Of a stretch of DNA of 64,000 nt, positions 27,685 through 35,477 are shown piece by piece. The notes beneath the pieces are model-generated. The model did no database searches. It was given only the letters and a program-made list of their open reading frames with translations, and had not been told where the DNA came from. This DNA is from Hyphomicrobiales bacterium. Its GTDB lineage: Bacteria; Pseudomonadota; Alphaproteobacteria; Rhizobiales; Rhizobiaceae. The translations under genes were made by a program, and so were the position numbers. The DNA lies in NCBI GenBank assembly GCA_900466475.1, contig UBMI01000018.1, positions 1-64,000 of the forward strand, in the 5' to 3' direction. How positions within the stretch are numbered: the stretch's first letter is position 1; each line of letters starts with the position of its first letter.

Positions 27685-28989
27685 ATGACGATCAAGAGAC
27701 GTGAATTTCTTGCCGCTTCGGCAGCAGCGGCCGGCGTCGCCGGTCTCGGCATCAGGCCGTCTTTCGCACAGGCAGAGCCGACCTACACGCCGGAAAGCGG
27801 AGCGAGCCTGCGCCTGCTTCGCTGGACACCCTTCGTGAAAGGCGATGAGGAGGCCTGGCTTGCAAATACCAAGAAATTCACGGAGGCAACCGGTGTCGAG
27901 GTCCGTATCGACAAGGAGAGCTGGGAGGACATTCGCCCGAAGGCTGCTGTTGCGGCCAATGTCGGTTCCGGGCCTGACCTCATCATGTGCTGGTTCGATG
28001 ATGCCCACCAATATCCGGACAAACTCGTCGACCTGACCGAACTCGCCAACTATCTCGGCAACAAATATGGCGGCTGGTACGATGGGGTCAAAGGTTATGC
28101 CTCACGCGGCGATACGTTCATTGCCATGCCGCTGACGGCGATCGGCAACGCCGTGGTCTATCGCGACAGCCATGTGAAGGCGGCCGGCTTCAGCGAATTC
28201 CCCAAGGACACTGCAGGCTTCCTGGAGCTTTGCAAGGCCATGAAGGCAAAGGGCACGCCTGCCGGCTTCCCGCATGGCAAGGCTGTTGGTGACGGCAACA
28301 ACTATGCCCATTGGCTGCTCTGGAGCCACGGCGGCAAGATGGTCGACGAAGGCGGCAAGGTAACGATCAACAGCCCGGAAACGCTGGCGTCGATCAACTA
28401 TGCCAAGGAGCTCTATGCGACCTTCATTCCGGGCACAGAAAGCTGGCAGGACGTCAACAACAACCGCGCCTTCCTTGCCGGCCAGGTTTCGCTGATCGCC
28501 AATGGTGTGTCGGTCTATTACACCGCCAAGAACGATCCCAAGCTTGCAGAAATCACCAAGGACATTCGCACGACGAACTTCCCGATCGGCCCGGTCGGCC
28601 AGAGCGTCGAGCTTTGCCAGACGAGTTCATTGCTTCTGTTCAAGCACAGCAAATATCCGGAAGCCGCGAAGGCCTACATCAAGTTCATGATGGAAGCCGA
28701 TCAGATGAATGCCTGGATTCAGGGTTCCAGCGCCTATTGCTGCCAGCCGCTCAAGGAATTCGCCAAGAACCCGATCTGGACTGCCGATCCGATCCATGCG
28801 CCTTACGCACGCGCCTCGGAAAAGCTGCGCCCGAACGGCTATGCCGGCCCGCTCGGCTATGCCTCGGCTGCCACCATGGCTGACTATGTTCTGGTCGACA
28901 TGTATGCCGCCGCGGTTACCGGCCAGATGTCGCCGGAAGATGCGATGAAAGAGGCCGAGCGCCGGGCGAACCGCTACTACCGCGTCTGA
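27685..28989 (+). CDS. CUT1 extracellular solute-binding protein, Tat-type signal
   Basis: A 434-residue family 1 binding protein. The N-terminus carries a twin-arginine-like motif (KRREFLAAS) and a hydrophobic stretch ending SFAQA near residue 31, so it may be exported folded through Tat. The mature part has the SBP_bac_1 pattern (VRIDKESWEDIRPK, shortened; NNRAFLAGQVSLIANG). The ligand is probably a sugar or sugar-acid derivative handled by the flanking enzymes. AGGAGGAGG precedes ATG 27685; the 150-base gap upstream holds no obvious promoter. Confidence 0.9.
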   Translation: MTIKRREFLAASAAAAGVAGLGIRPSFAQAEPTYTPESGASLRLLRWTPFVKGDEEAWLANTKKFTEATGVEVRIDKESWEDIRPKAAVAANVGSGPDLIMCWFDDAHQYPDKLVDLTELANYLGNKYGGWYDGVKGYASRGDTFIAMPLTAIGNAVVYRDSHVKAAGFSEFPKDTAGFLELCKAMKAKGTPAGFPHGKAVGDGNNYAHWLLWSHGGKMVDEGGKVTINSPETLASINYAKELYATFIPGTESWQDVNNNRAFLAGQVSLIANGVSVYYTAKNDPKLAEITKDIRTTNFPIGPVGQSVELCQTSSLLLFKHSKYPEAAKAYIKFMMEADQMNAWIQGSSAYCCQPLKEFAKNPIWTADPIHAPYARASEKLRPNGYAGPLGYASAATMADYVLVDMYAAAVTGQMSPEDAMKEAERRANRYYRV

Positions 28990-29005
28990 TCCTTTTTCAA
29001 GACAA

Positions 29006-29032
29006 GCGGCATGCCGGAAACCGGCGTGCCGC
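29006..29032 (+). promoter_or_regulatory. 12-bp hairpin between binding protein and permease genes
   Basis: GCGGCATGCCGG and CCGGCGTGCCGC form a 12-bp stem with one G-T pair and an AAA loop, 17 bases after the binding-protein stop. No T-run follows, so it likely acts as a transcript-end stabiliser or partial terminator that sets binding-protein excess. Confidence 0.7.
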
Positions 29033-29066
29033 AAGCCTGAAATCTACAGCAATCTGGAGATAAGCA

Positions 29067-29999
29067 ATGTCGACGGTGAATTCCGGGGATACGCGCGCGC
29101 CGACGTCCGCGCTCCTGCAGAACAATAACGTGCTCGGATTCCTGTTCATGCTGCCGGCGGCGGTCTTCCTGGTCTGCTTCCTGACCTATCCGCTGGGGCT
29201 TGGCGTCTGGCTTGGCTTCACCGATACGCGCATTGGCCGCGACGGTATCTTCATCGGGCTGGAGAACTACCAGTACCTGATGGACGACAACGTCTTCTGG
29301 CTGTCGGTCTTCAACACCGTCCTCTATACCTTCATCGCATCGCTGCTGAAGTTTGCCCTTGGCCTCTGGCTGGCGCTGCTCCTGAACCAGCATCTGCCGT
29401 TCAAAAGTTTTTTCCGCGCGATCGTGCTTCTGCCCTGGGTCGTGCCTACCGTGCTGTCGGCCCTTGCCTTCTGGTGGATCTACGATTCCCAGTTTTCGAT
29501 CATCTCTTGGTCGCTGATGCAGCTTGGCCTGATCGATGCGCCGATCAACTTCCTCGGTGATCCCACCAATGCGCGCATTTCCGTCATTATTGCCAATGTC
29601 TGGCGCGGCATTCCCTTCGTGGCTATTTCGCTGCTTGCCGGCCTGCAGACCATTCCAGCGTCTCTGCAGGAGGCTGCCTCACTTGACGGGGCGACCAGCT
29701 GGCAGCGTTTCCGCTACGTGACGCTGCCGATGCTGACGCCGATCATCGCGGTCGTGATGACATTCTCGGTGCTTTTCACTTTCACCGATTTCCAGCTCAT
29801 CTACGTGCTGACCAAGGGTGGCCCGGTCAACGCCACGCATCTGATGGCGACATTGTCCTTCCAACGCGGCATTCCCGGCGGCCAGCTCGGCGAGGGTGCT
29901 GCGATCGCCGTCGCCATGATCCCGTTCCTGCTTGGAGCGATCATGTTCAGCTTCTTCGGTCTGCAACGCCGCAAATGGCAGCAGGGCGGCCAGGACTAG
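29067..29999 (+). CDS. CUT1 sugar ABC transporter permease (MalF/UgpA-type)
   Basis: A 310-residue inner-membrane protein with six predicted helices. The cytoplasmic EAA coupling loop EAASLDGATSWQRF is near residue 205 and LPMLTPI follows it. It forms half of the channel with the next gene product. A GGAG site lies 9 bases before the ATG. The 11-base spacing to the second permease indicates a single operon with the ATPase and binding protein. Confidence 0.9.
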   Translation: MSTVNSGDTRAPTSALLQNNNVLGFLFMLPAAVFLVCFLTYPLGLGVWLGFTDTRIGRDGIFIGLENYQYLMDDNVFWLSVFNTVLYTFIASLLKFALGLWLALLLNQHLPFKSFFRAIVLLPWVVPTVLSALAFWWIYDSQFSIISWSLMQLGLIDAPINFLGDPTNARISVIIANVWRGIPFVAISLLAGLQTIPASLQEAASLDGATSWQRFRYVTLPMLTPIIAVVMTFSVLFTFTDFQLIYVLTKGGPVNATHLMATLSFQRGIPGGQLGEGAAIAVAMIPFLLGAIMFSFFGLQRRKWQQGGQD

Positions 30000-30010
30000 G
30001 GAGAAAAACA

Positions 30011-30910
30011 ATGTCGACCAATTCCAATACCGCCAACGTCGTCCTGACCGATAATGCCGAGGGCATGAGCTATCTGAACCGCCTGCCGCGGCGGGTGGTG
30101 ATGCTCTATCTGCCGATGGCGGTTTTCGTCTTCGTGCTGCTCTTCCCGTTCTACTGGATGGCGATCACCGCGGTGAAGCCAAACGAACAACTGACAGACT
30201 ATAGCAATTACAGCCCGTTCTGGGTGGTCGGGCCGACGCTTGATCATATCAAATATCTGTTCTTCGAAACGTCCTATCCGGGCTGGATGTGGAACACGAT
30301 CCTTGTCGCCGTCTGCTCGACCTTCCTGTCGCTTGTGGCGTCGGTCTTCGGCGCCTATGCGATCGAGCGCGTGCGCTTTACCGGCTCCCGTTCCATCGGC
30401 CTCGTCATCTTCCTTGCCTATCTCGTGCCGCCATCGATCCTGTTCATTCCGCTTGCCTTCATCGTTTTCAAGCTCGGCATCTATGACTCGCGGCTCGCGC
30501 TGATCTTCACCTATCCGACCTTCCTCATCCCCTTCTGCACATGGCTTCTGATGGGTTACTTCCGCTCGATCCCGTTCGAGCTGGAGGAAAGCGCACTGGT
30601 GGACGGCGCCAATCGCTGGCAGATCCTGACGAAGATCATCCTGCCATTGGCAGTGCCCGGCCTGATCTCGGCTGGCATTTTCGCCTTCACCCTGTCTTGG
30701 AACGAGTTCATCTATGCCCTGACCTTCATCCAGTCGTCGGAGAACAAGACGATCCCCGTTGGTGTGCTGACGGAGTTGGTGCGTGGCGATGTGTTCGAAT
30801 GGGGATCGCTGATGGCGGGAGCTCTGTTCGGTTCGCTGCCCGTCGTTATCCTCTATTCGTTCTTCGTGGACTATTACGTCTCGTCGATGACCGGGGCGGT
30901 CAAGGAATGA
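30011..30910 (+). CDS. CUT1 sugar ABC transporter permease (MalG/UgpE-type)
   Basis: A 299-residue permease with six hydrophobic segments and the EAA-type loop ESALVDGANRWQIL followed by LPLAVPGL. GGGAG lies 8 bases before ATG 30011; an upstream in-frame ATG inside the first permease is rejected. It ends the CUT1 operon. An 8-bp hairpin (30912-30930) lies directly after the stop, before the converging RraA-like gene. Confidence 0.9.
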   Translation: MSTNSNTANVVLTDNAEGMSYLNRLPRRVVMLYLPMAVFVFVLLFPFYWMAITAVKPNEQLTDYSNYSPFWVVGPTLDHIKYLFFETSYPGWMWNTILVAVCSTFLSLVASVFGAYAIERVRFTGSRSIGLVIFLAYLVPPSILFIPLAFIVFKLGIYDSRLALIFTYPTFLIPFCTWLLMGYFRSIPFELEESALVDGANRWQILTKIILPLAVPGLISAGIFAFTLSWNEFIYALTFIQSSENKTIPVGVLTELVRGDVFEWGSLMAGALFGSLPVVILYSFFVDYYVSSMTGAVKE

Positions 30911-30911
30911 G

Positions 30912-30930
30912 AGGGGCAGAAGCTGCCCCT
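30912..30930. terminator. Candidate hairpin terminator between converging genes
   Basis: AGGGGCAG-AAG-CTGCCCCT is a perfect 8-bp stem with a 3-base loop, between the permease stop and the end of the minus-strand RraA-like gene. No T-run follows on either strand, so if it terminates it is probably weak or acts in both directions. Confidence 0.45.
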
Positions 30931-30937
30931 TGCCGAG

Positions 30938-31660
30938 CTACCGATTATTCCTCTTCCGCCATTCAGCGAACTTTGCGCGCGGCGCTTCGCTGGTTGCCGG
31001 ATAGAGCCCGATGATGGTCGCGCCGGCGAGCACTTCCTCGGTGACGAAATCCTCGTAGGCCGTCATCTCGACGGCCTCGTCGGCAATGTCCTCGGCAAGA
31101 TGCAGGGGGATGACCACCACGCCCTCATTGTCGCCGACCACCACGTCGCCCGGGAAGACAGGAACATCGCCGCAGCCGATGGGCACATCGATCTCGATTG
31201 CCTGATGCAGGGTCAGGTTTGTTGGCGCTGACGGCCGGTGGTGATAGGCAGGGATATCGAGCCCGGCGATTTCAGGACTGTCACGGAAACCACCGTCGGT
31301 CACGACACCGGCAACGCCGCGCACCTGCAGGCGCGAGACGAGAATCGAGCCGGCGGAGGCCGCACGCGCGTCCCGCCGGCTATCCATGATCAGTACTGCG
31401 CCTGGCGGGCAGCGTTCCACGGCTGCGCGCTGGGGATGTTCCGGATTGCGGAAAACATCGAGCGTGTTCAGGTCTTCGCGCGCCGGAATATAGCGCAGCG
31501 TGAAAGCCTGGCCGACCATATTGGTCTTCTTCGGCGAGAGCGGGCGCACGTCCTGGATGAACTGGTTGCGCAGGCCGCGTTTGAAAAGAGCGGTACAAAG
31601 CGTTGCGGTCGAAACGCTTTTCAGCTTCTCACGCGTTTGCTCGCTCAAAGTGGTGGTCAT
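30938..31660 (-). CDS. RraA-like protein, probable sugar-acid aldolase or decarboxylase partner
   Basis: A 240-residue protein of the RraA/HMG-aldolase fold with the metal-binding TDGGFRD motif and the GDVVVGDNEGVVVIP segment. True RraA regulators of RNase E are shorter. This longer form is typical of enzymes such as 4-hydroxy-4-methyl-2-oxoglutarate aldolases and of uncharacterised sugar-acid operons. It follows an IlvD-type dehydratase 17 bases downstream, so it may cleave or process the 2-keto-3-deoxy acid that enzyme produces. ATG 31660 has AGGAGG 8 bases upstream. Confidence 0.78.
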   Translation of the reverse strand: MTTTLSEQTREKLKSVSTATLCTALFKRGLRNQFIQDVRPLSPKKTNMVGQAFTLRYIPAREDLNTLDVFRNPEHPQRAAVERCPPGAVLIMDSRRDARAASAGSILVSRLQVRGVAGVVTDGGFRDSPEIAGLDIPAYHHRPSAPTNLTLHQAIEIDVPIGCGDVPVFPGDVVVGDNEGVVVIPLHLAEDIADEAVEMTAYEDFVTEEVLAGATIIGLYPATSEAPRAKFAEWRKRNNR

Positions 31661-31677
31661 ATCTTGTCCTCCTGAAA

Positions 31678-33414
31678 TCAATAGATATCCGGCTCGCCGG
31701 GGGCGGGGCCAAAACCGGTTTCCAGAAAATCGAAATCGCAGCCCGTATCGGCCTGGGCGATGTGGCGGGCAAACATCCAGCCATAACCGCGGCCGAATTT
31801 CTCTGGCGGCTTGACCCAGGCGGCACGGCGGCGCGCCAGTTCTTCATCGTCGACAAGCATGTCGATGCGGCGGGCTTCGAGATCGAGGCGAACGATATCG
31901 CCGGTTTTCAACAAAGCGAGCGGGCCGCCGACATGCGATTCCGGTGAAATATGCAATATGCATGCGCCGTAGCTCGTGCCGCTCATACGTGCATCCGAGA
32001 GCCGCAGCATGTCGCGATAACCCTTCTTCAGCAGCACCTTAGGCATTGGCAACATGCCCCATTCCGGCATGCCAGGGCCGCCCTGCGGACCGGCGCCACG
32101 CAACACCATGACGTGATCCGGGGTGATGTCGAGGTTCTCATCGTCGACAGCCTTCTTCATATCCGGATAGCTGTCGAAGACTAGGGCTGGGCCCTCATGC
32201 TTGTGGAAGCGCGGATCGCAGGCCGCGGGTTTGATGACGGCGCCGGTCGGTGCAAGATTGCCTTTCAGCACTGCGAGCGACCCTTCATGGTAGAGCGGAT
32301 TGTCGAGCGAGCGGATGACATCGTCATTGTAGCATCTGGCACCCTCAAGCGTTTCGCCGAGTGTTACGCCGGTGACCGTCATCGTCGAGAGATCGAGCTT
32401 GGAGGAGAGCTTCGCCATCAGCGCCCTCAAACCGCCGGCATAATAAAAGTCCTCCATCAGATAGGTCTTGCCGGTCGGGCGGATATTGGCAAGCACAGGC
32501 GTCGTGCGGCCGGCGTGATCGAGATCGTCGAGCGTCAGCGGTATGCCGGCCCGGCGTGCCATCGCGACCATATGCACGATCGCGTTGGTGGAACAGCCCG
32601 TCGCCATGGCTACCGTCACAGCGTTGTTTACTGCCGTCCGGGTGACGATCTTCGTCGGCACAAGATCCTCCCACACCATCTCGACGATGCGACGGCCGAC
32701 TGCCGACGACATGCGGATATGGTTGGAATCGGCGGCGGGAATGGAGCTTGCACCCGGCAGCGTCAGCCCAAGCGCTTCGGCGATCGCCGTCATCGTGCTT
32801 GCCGTGCCCATGGTCATGCAATGGCCATAGGAGCGGGCGATCCCGGCCTCCACTTCGACCCATTCGGTTTCGGAAATCGTGCCGGCCCGCCGCTCGTCCC
32901 AGAATTTCCATGCATCCGAACCGGAGCCCAGATATTCACCGCGATAGTTGCCACGCAGCATCGGGCCTGCTGGCAAATAGATCATCGGCAGCCCCATGCT
33001 GAGCGCACCCATGATAAGCCCGGGCGTCGTCTTGTCGCAGCCACCCATCAGCACCGTGCCATCGACCGGATGTGAGCGCAGCAGTTCTTCTGCCTCCATG
33101 GCGAGCATGTTGCGATAGAGCATGGTCGTCGGCTTGACGTAGCTTTCCGACAGCGACAGCGCCGGCAGTTCGAGCGGGAAGCCGCCCGCCTGGAAGATGC
33201 CACGCTTCACATCCTCGACGCGATGCTTGAAATGCGCATGGCATGGGTTGGCGTCTGACCAGGTATTAAGGATGGCGATGACGGGCTTGCCCGACCATTC
33301 CTCCGGCGCATATCCCATCTGCATGGTGCGGGAACGGTGCCCCGAACTTCTGAGGTCGTCGGGCGCGAACCATCTGGCGCTGCGCAGCGTGGAAGGGCTT
33401 CTCCTGACATTCAT
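31678..33414 (-). CDS. IlvD/Edd-family dehydratase, L-arabinonate dehydratase-like
   Basis: A 578-residue iron-sulfur dehydratase. Cluster cysteines are visible in NPCHAHF, MGGCDKTTPG and SYGHCMTMGTAS, and the substrate region in ATGCSTNAIVHM. The length and sequence style fit the sugar-acid branch (L-arabinonate, D-xylonate, L-fuconate dehydratases) rather than amino-acid IlvD. It would convert an aldonate to a 2-keto-3-deoxy acid. The SMP-30 lactonase, GntR regulator and RraA-like protein around it support a non-phosphorylating sugar pathway. Start at 33414 (AGGA 8 bases upstream). Confidence 0.85.
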   Translation of the reverse strand: MNVRRSPSTLRSARWFAPDDLRSSGHRSRTMQMGYAPEEWSGKPVIAILNTWSDANPCHAHFKHRVEDVKRGIFQAGGFPLELPALSLSESYVKPTTMLYRNMLAMEAEELLRSHPVDGTVLMGGCDKTTPGLIMGALSMGLPMIYLPAGPMLRGNYRGEYLGSGSDAWKFWDERRAGTISETEWVEVEAGIARSYGHCMTMGTASTMTAIAEALGLTLPGASSIPAADSNHIRMSSAVGRRIVEMVWEDLVPTKIVTRTAVNNAVTVAMATGCSTNAIVHMVAMARRAGIPLTLDDLDHAGRTTPVLANIRPTGKTYLMEDFYYAGGLRALMAKLSSKLDLSTMTVTGVTLGETLEGARCYNDDVIRSLDNPLYHEGSLAVLKGNLAPTGAVIKPAACDPRFHKHEGPALVFDSYPDMKKAVDDENLDITPDHVMVLRGAGPQGGPGMPEWGMLPMPKVLLKKGYRDMLRLSDARMSGTSYGACILHISPESHVGGPLALLKTGDIVRLDLEARRIDMLVDDEELARRRAAWVKPPEKFGRGYGWMFARHIAQADTGCDFDFLETGFGPAPGEPDIY

Positions 33415-33491
33415 CGTGAAGTCCTGTCTCGGATTAAAGAAAATGCCGTCCCAATCCCGGCGCGACTTTGGGCGAATGAACTGAAGCACTA

Positions 33492-33505
33492 ATGCATCAG
33501 TGCAT
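33492..33505. promoter_or_regulatory. Inverted repeat in the dehydratase/GntR divergent promoter region
   Basis: ATGCA-TCAG-TGCAT is a perfect 5+4+5 inverted repeat that also contains a TGCATCA direct repeat. It lies in the 133-base space between the divergent dehydratase and GntR-FCD genes, the expected place for an operator controlling both. Confidence 0.45.
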
Positions 33506-33547
33506 CAAGCCAGAAAATATGTTTAAACGGTCGGCAGTGTTTCGAGG

Positions 33548-34255
33548 GTGGGACAGGCAGACGTGAAAGTTAATCGGACAGAATTTCCTCTCGACCGAAC
33601 GCGTCAGGTCGCACCGCAAATTCTTGAAATCCTTCGCTCCCGTATTCTCTCCATGGATCTGACGCCGACGACGGTTCTGTCACGCGTGTCGCTGCAGAGC
33701 GAGTTTAATGTCAGTCAGACGCCTGTGCGGGATGCCTTGATGCGGCTGGAAGAGGAGGGACTGGTCGAGGTCTATCCGCAATATGCCACTGTCGTTGCCA
33801 AGATCGACATCGAGCATGCCAAGCGGGCGCATTTTCTCAGGCTGTCGATCGAGCTCGAAGCGGTTCACAGGCTGACGCTCGCAAGCCCGGCCGAGACGGC
33901 ACAGGTATTGGAGCGGGTACTTCGTATGCAGGAGGCAGTGGCCTCGCCAATTCAGTTTGACCAGTTCGATTCACTCGACAGGGAGTTCCATCGCACGCTC
34001 TTCGAGCGCAACGGCATTCTGGGTCTCTGGACAACGGTGCGGCGTCAAAGCGTCCATCTCGACCGGCTGCGCCGCCTCAACCTGCCGATGCCCGGCAAGT
34101 TGGAGACAGTGCTTGCCGATCATCGTGCCATCGTTGAAGCTGTTCGTTCCGGCGAACCCGAAAAGGCGGCCGCGGCCATGCGCAAGCACCTGTCGGGCAC
34201 GCTGTCGATCACGGATATCATCTGCGCTCAATATCCCGATTTTGTCCGGCGCTAA
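33548..34255 (+). CDS. GntR-family regulator with FCD domain
   Basis: A 235-residue regulator with a winged helix (FNVSQTPVRDALMRLEEEGLV, cut to FNVSQTPVRDAL plus EEEGLV) and an FCD all-helical ligand domain (DREFHRTLF, RAIVEAVRSGE). It diverges from the dehydratase/RraA-like operon and converges on the SMP-30 gene 9 bases from its end, so it probably represses or activates this sugar-acid set in response to an acid intermediate. GTG 33548 is used; a GTG at 33563 is an equally plausible start. Confidence 0.87.
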   Translation: MGQADVKVNRTEFPLDRTRQVAPQILEILRSRILSMDLTPTTVLSRVSLQSEFNVSQTPVRDALMRLEEEGLVEVYPQYATVVAKIDIEHAKRAHFLRLSIELEAVHRLTLASPAETAQVLERVLRMQEAVASPIQFDQFDSLDREFHRTLFERNGILGLWTTVRRQSVHLDRLRRLNLPMPGKLETVLADHRAIVEAVRSGEPEKAAAAMRKHLSGTLSITDIICAQYPDFVRR

Positions 34256-34263
34256 GGACAGGC

Positions 34264-35097
34264 TCAGGTACGAAGGCAGCGCAGGAGGTGGCCGGAGGCG
34301 TCGCTCTGATCGGGATCGGCCATGCGGCGGGTGGTGACGAAAATCGTGCGCGGCATTGTGTGGTTCATCACGAGCTTGGTCGGATGGGTTGTCGGCAGTT
34401 CGACGGGCGTGAGGGGCTCACCCGATGGCGCAAAGCGCAACAGTTGCGAGCCGCCGACGCCGGCAATCCAGTAGATCCCGTCCTCGTCGATGAACGCCCC
34501 ATCGGGCCTTCCGGCAAAAGCATGCGTGGTCGCAAAGATCCGACGGTTGGACGGCGTGCCGGTGGCAAGGTCATAGTCGCAGACCCAGATGGTTTGAACA
34601 GAAGGATGGGAATCGGAAAAATACATTCTTCGCCGTATTGGATCGAAGGCTAGGCCGTTCGGCGTCCAGAAATCTTCGAAAACCCGTCGGTGGCTGAAAT
34701 TGGGCTCGATGCAGAAGATCGCTCCGGCCGGCGCTGCCATCTCCCGCTGCATCGTGCCGGCCCAGAATCGTCCGGCGGGATCGAGCGTGCCATCGTTGAA
34801 GCGGACATCCGGGCGGCTTTCCGGTGTGCAAACCCGTTGGAACAAGCCGGCCGACGGGTCAAAGAGGAAAATGCCGGTCGCAAGCCCGGCAATCAGCGTT
34901 CCATCTGTCCGCAACGCAATGCAGCCGACTGCTTCGGGTGCATCCCATGCCGAGGTCTTGCCGGTTTCTTCATCGGTACGCAGCAGCTTGCGGCCGTCGG
35001 TATCGACCCACCAGATACAATTTTCAGTCTCCGACCAGACCGGGCTCTCGCCAAGATGCGCCCAGCGGTTGGAGAACACTTCGAATGTAATCGCCAT
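34264..35097 (-). CDS. SMP-30/gluconolactonase-family sugar lactonase
   Basis: A 277-residue six-bladed beta-propeller lactonase with the metal ligand Glu in LGESPVW, FNDGTLDPAGRFWAGTM, the Asn in TPNGLAFDP and a metal Asp in GRPDGAFID. It would hydrolyse a sugar lactone to the aldonate that the IlvD-type dehydratase uses. There is no signal peptide, so it is cytoplasmic. ATG 35097 with GAGAG upstream is preferred to 35118. It converges with the GntR gene and has its own upstream region. Confidence 0.87.
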   Translation of the reverse strand: MAITFEVFSNRWAHLGESPVWSETENCIWWVDTDGRKLLRTDEETGKTSAWDAPEAVGCIALRTDGTLIAGLATGIFLFDPSAGLFQRVCTPESRPDVRFNDGTLDPAGRFWAGTMQREMAAPAGAIFCIEPNFSHRRVFEDFWTPNGLAFDPIRRRMYFSDSHPSVQTIWVCDYDLATGTPSNRRIFATTHAFAGRPDGAFIDEDGIYWIAGVGGSQLLRFAPSGEPLTPVELPTTHPTKLVMNHTMPRTIFVTTRRMADPDQSDASGHLLRCLRT

Positions 35098-35477
35098 TTC
35101 GCTCTCAGCTTGCCTCACTATATCAATACGACATGCATAGCTTAGCCGCAGCCTCTCGGGAATCGTGGGGTCGCGACCTGTGGGAATTGTGGTCTAGATG
35201 CGGAACACGAAATCGTGGGCAGTCGATCCCACTTTCCTACGAACCGCTACGCGGAAGCTCCTGCGACCACCCGGTCAGGACCTCGTGGACCGTAAATTCC
35301 TGCTTTTCCAAGGCTTTCGGGCGGCGTTATGCGGAAGGCCCCAGCACACTTCATTGTTTTCCGGCCGGTCGTTGAGAATGGTTTTTCGCAGCTTTGCAAA
35401 CCACACGGTTTACTACCGGTTGCCAAAAAACCATAATTACCTCACCTAGATCGCACATCGACAACAGGCATTACGAA
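35098..35477. other. Intergenic stretch upstream of SMP-30 and protease genes
   Basis: About 380 bases between divergent starts. Short frames are present but none looks like a gene, and I found no strong palindrome or EcfG-type promoter. It must hold the promoters of the lactonase (minus) and the Prc-type protease (plus). Confidence 0.35.

Noticed and set aside
30938..31660. Naming this gene rraA, regulator of RNase E activity
   Set aside because: It is about 80 residues longer than RraA and sits in a sugar-acid operon. An enzyme role is more likely.
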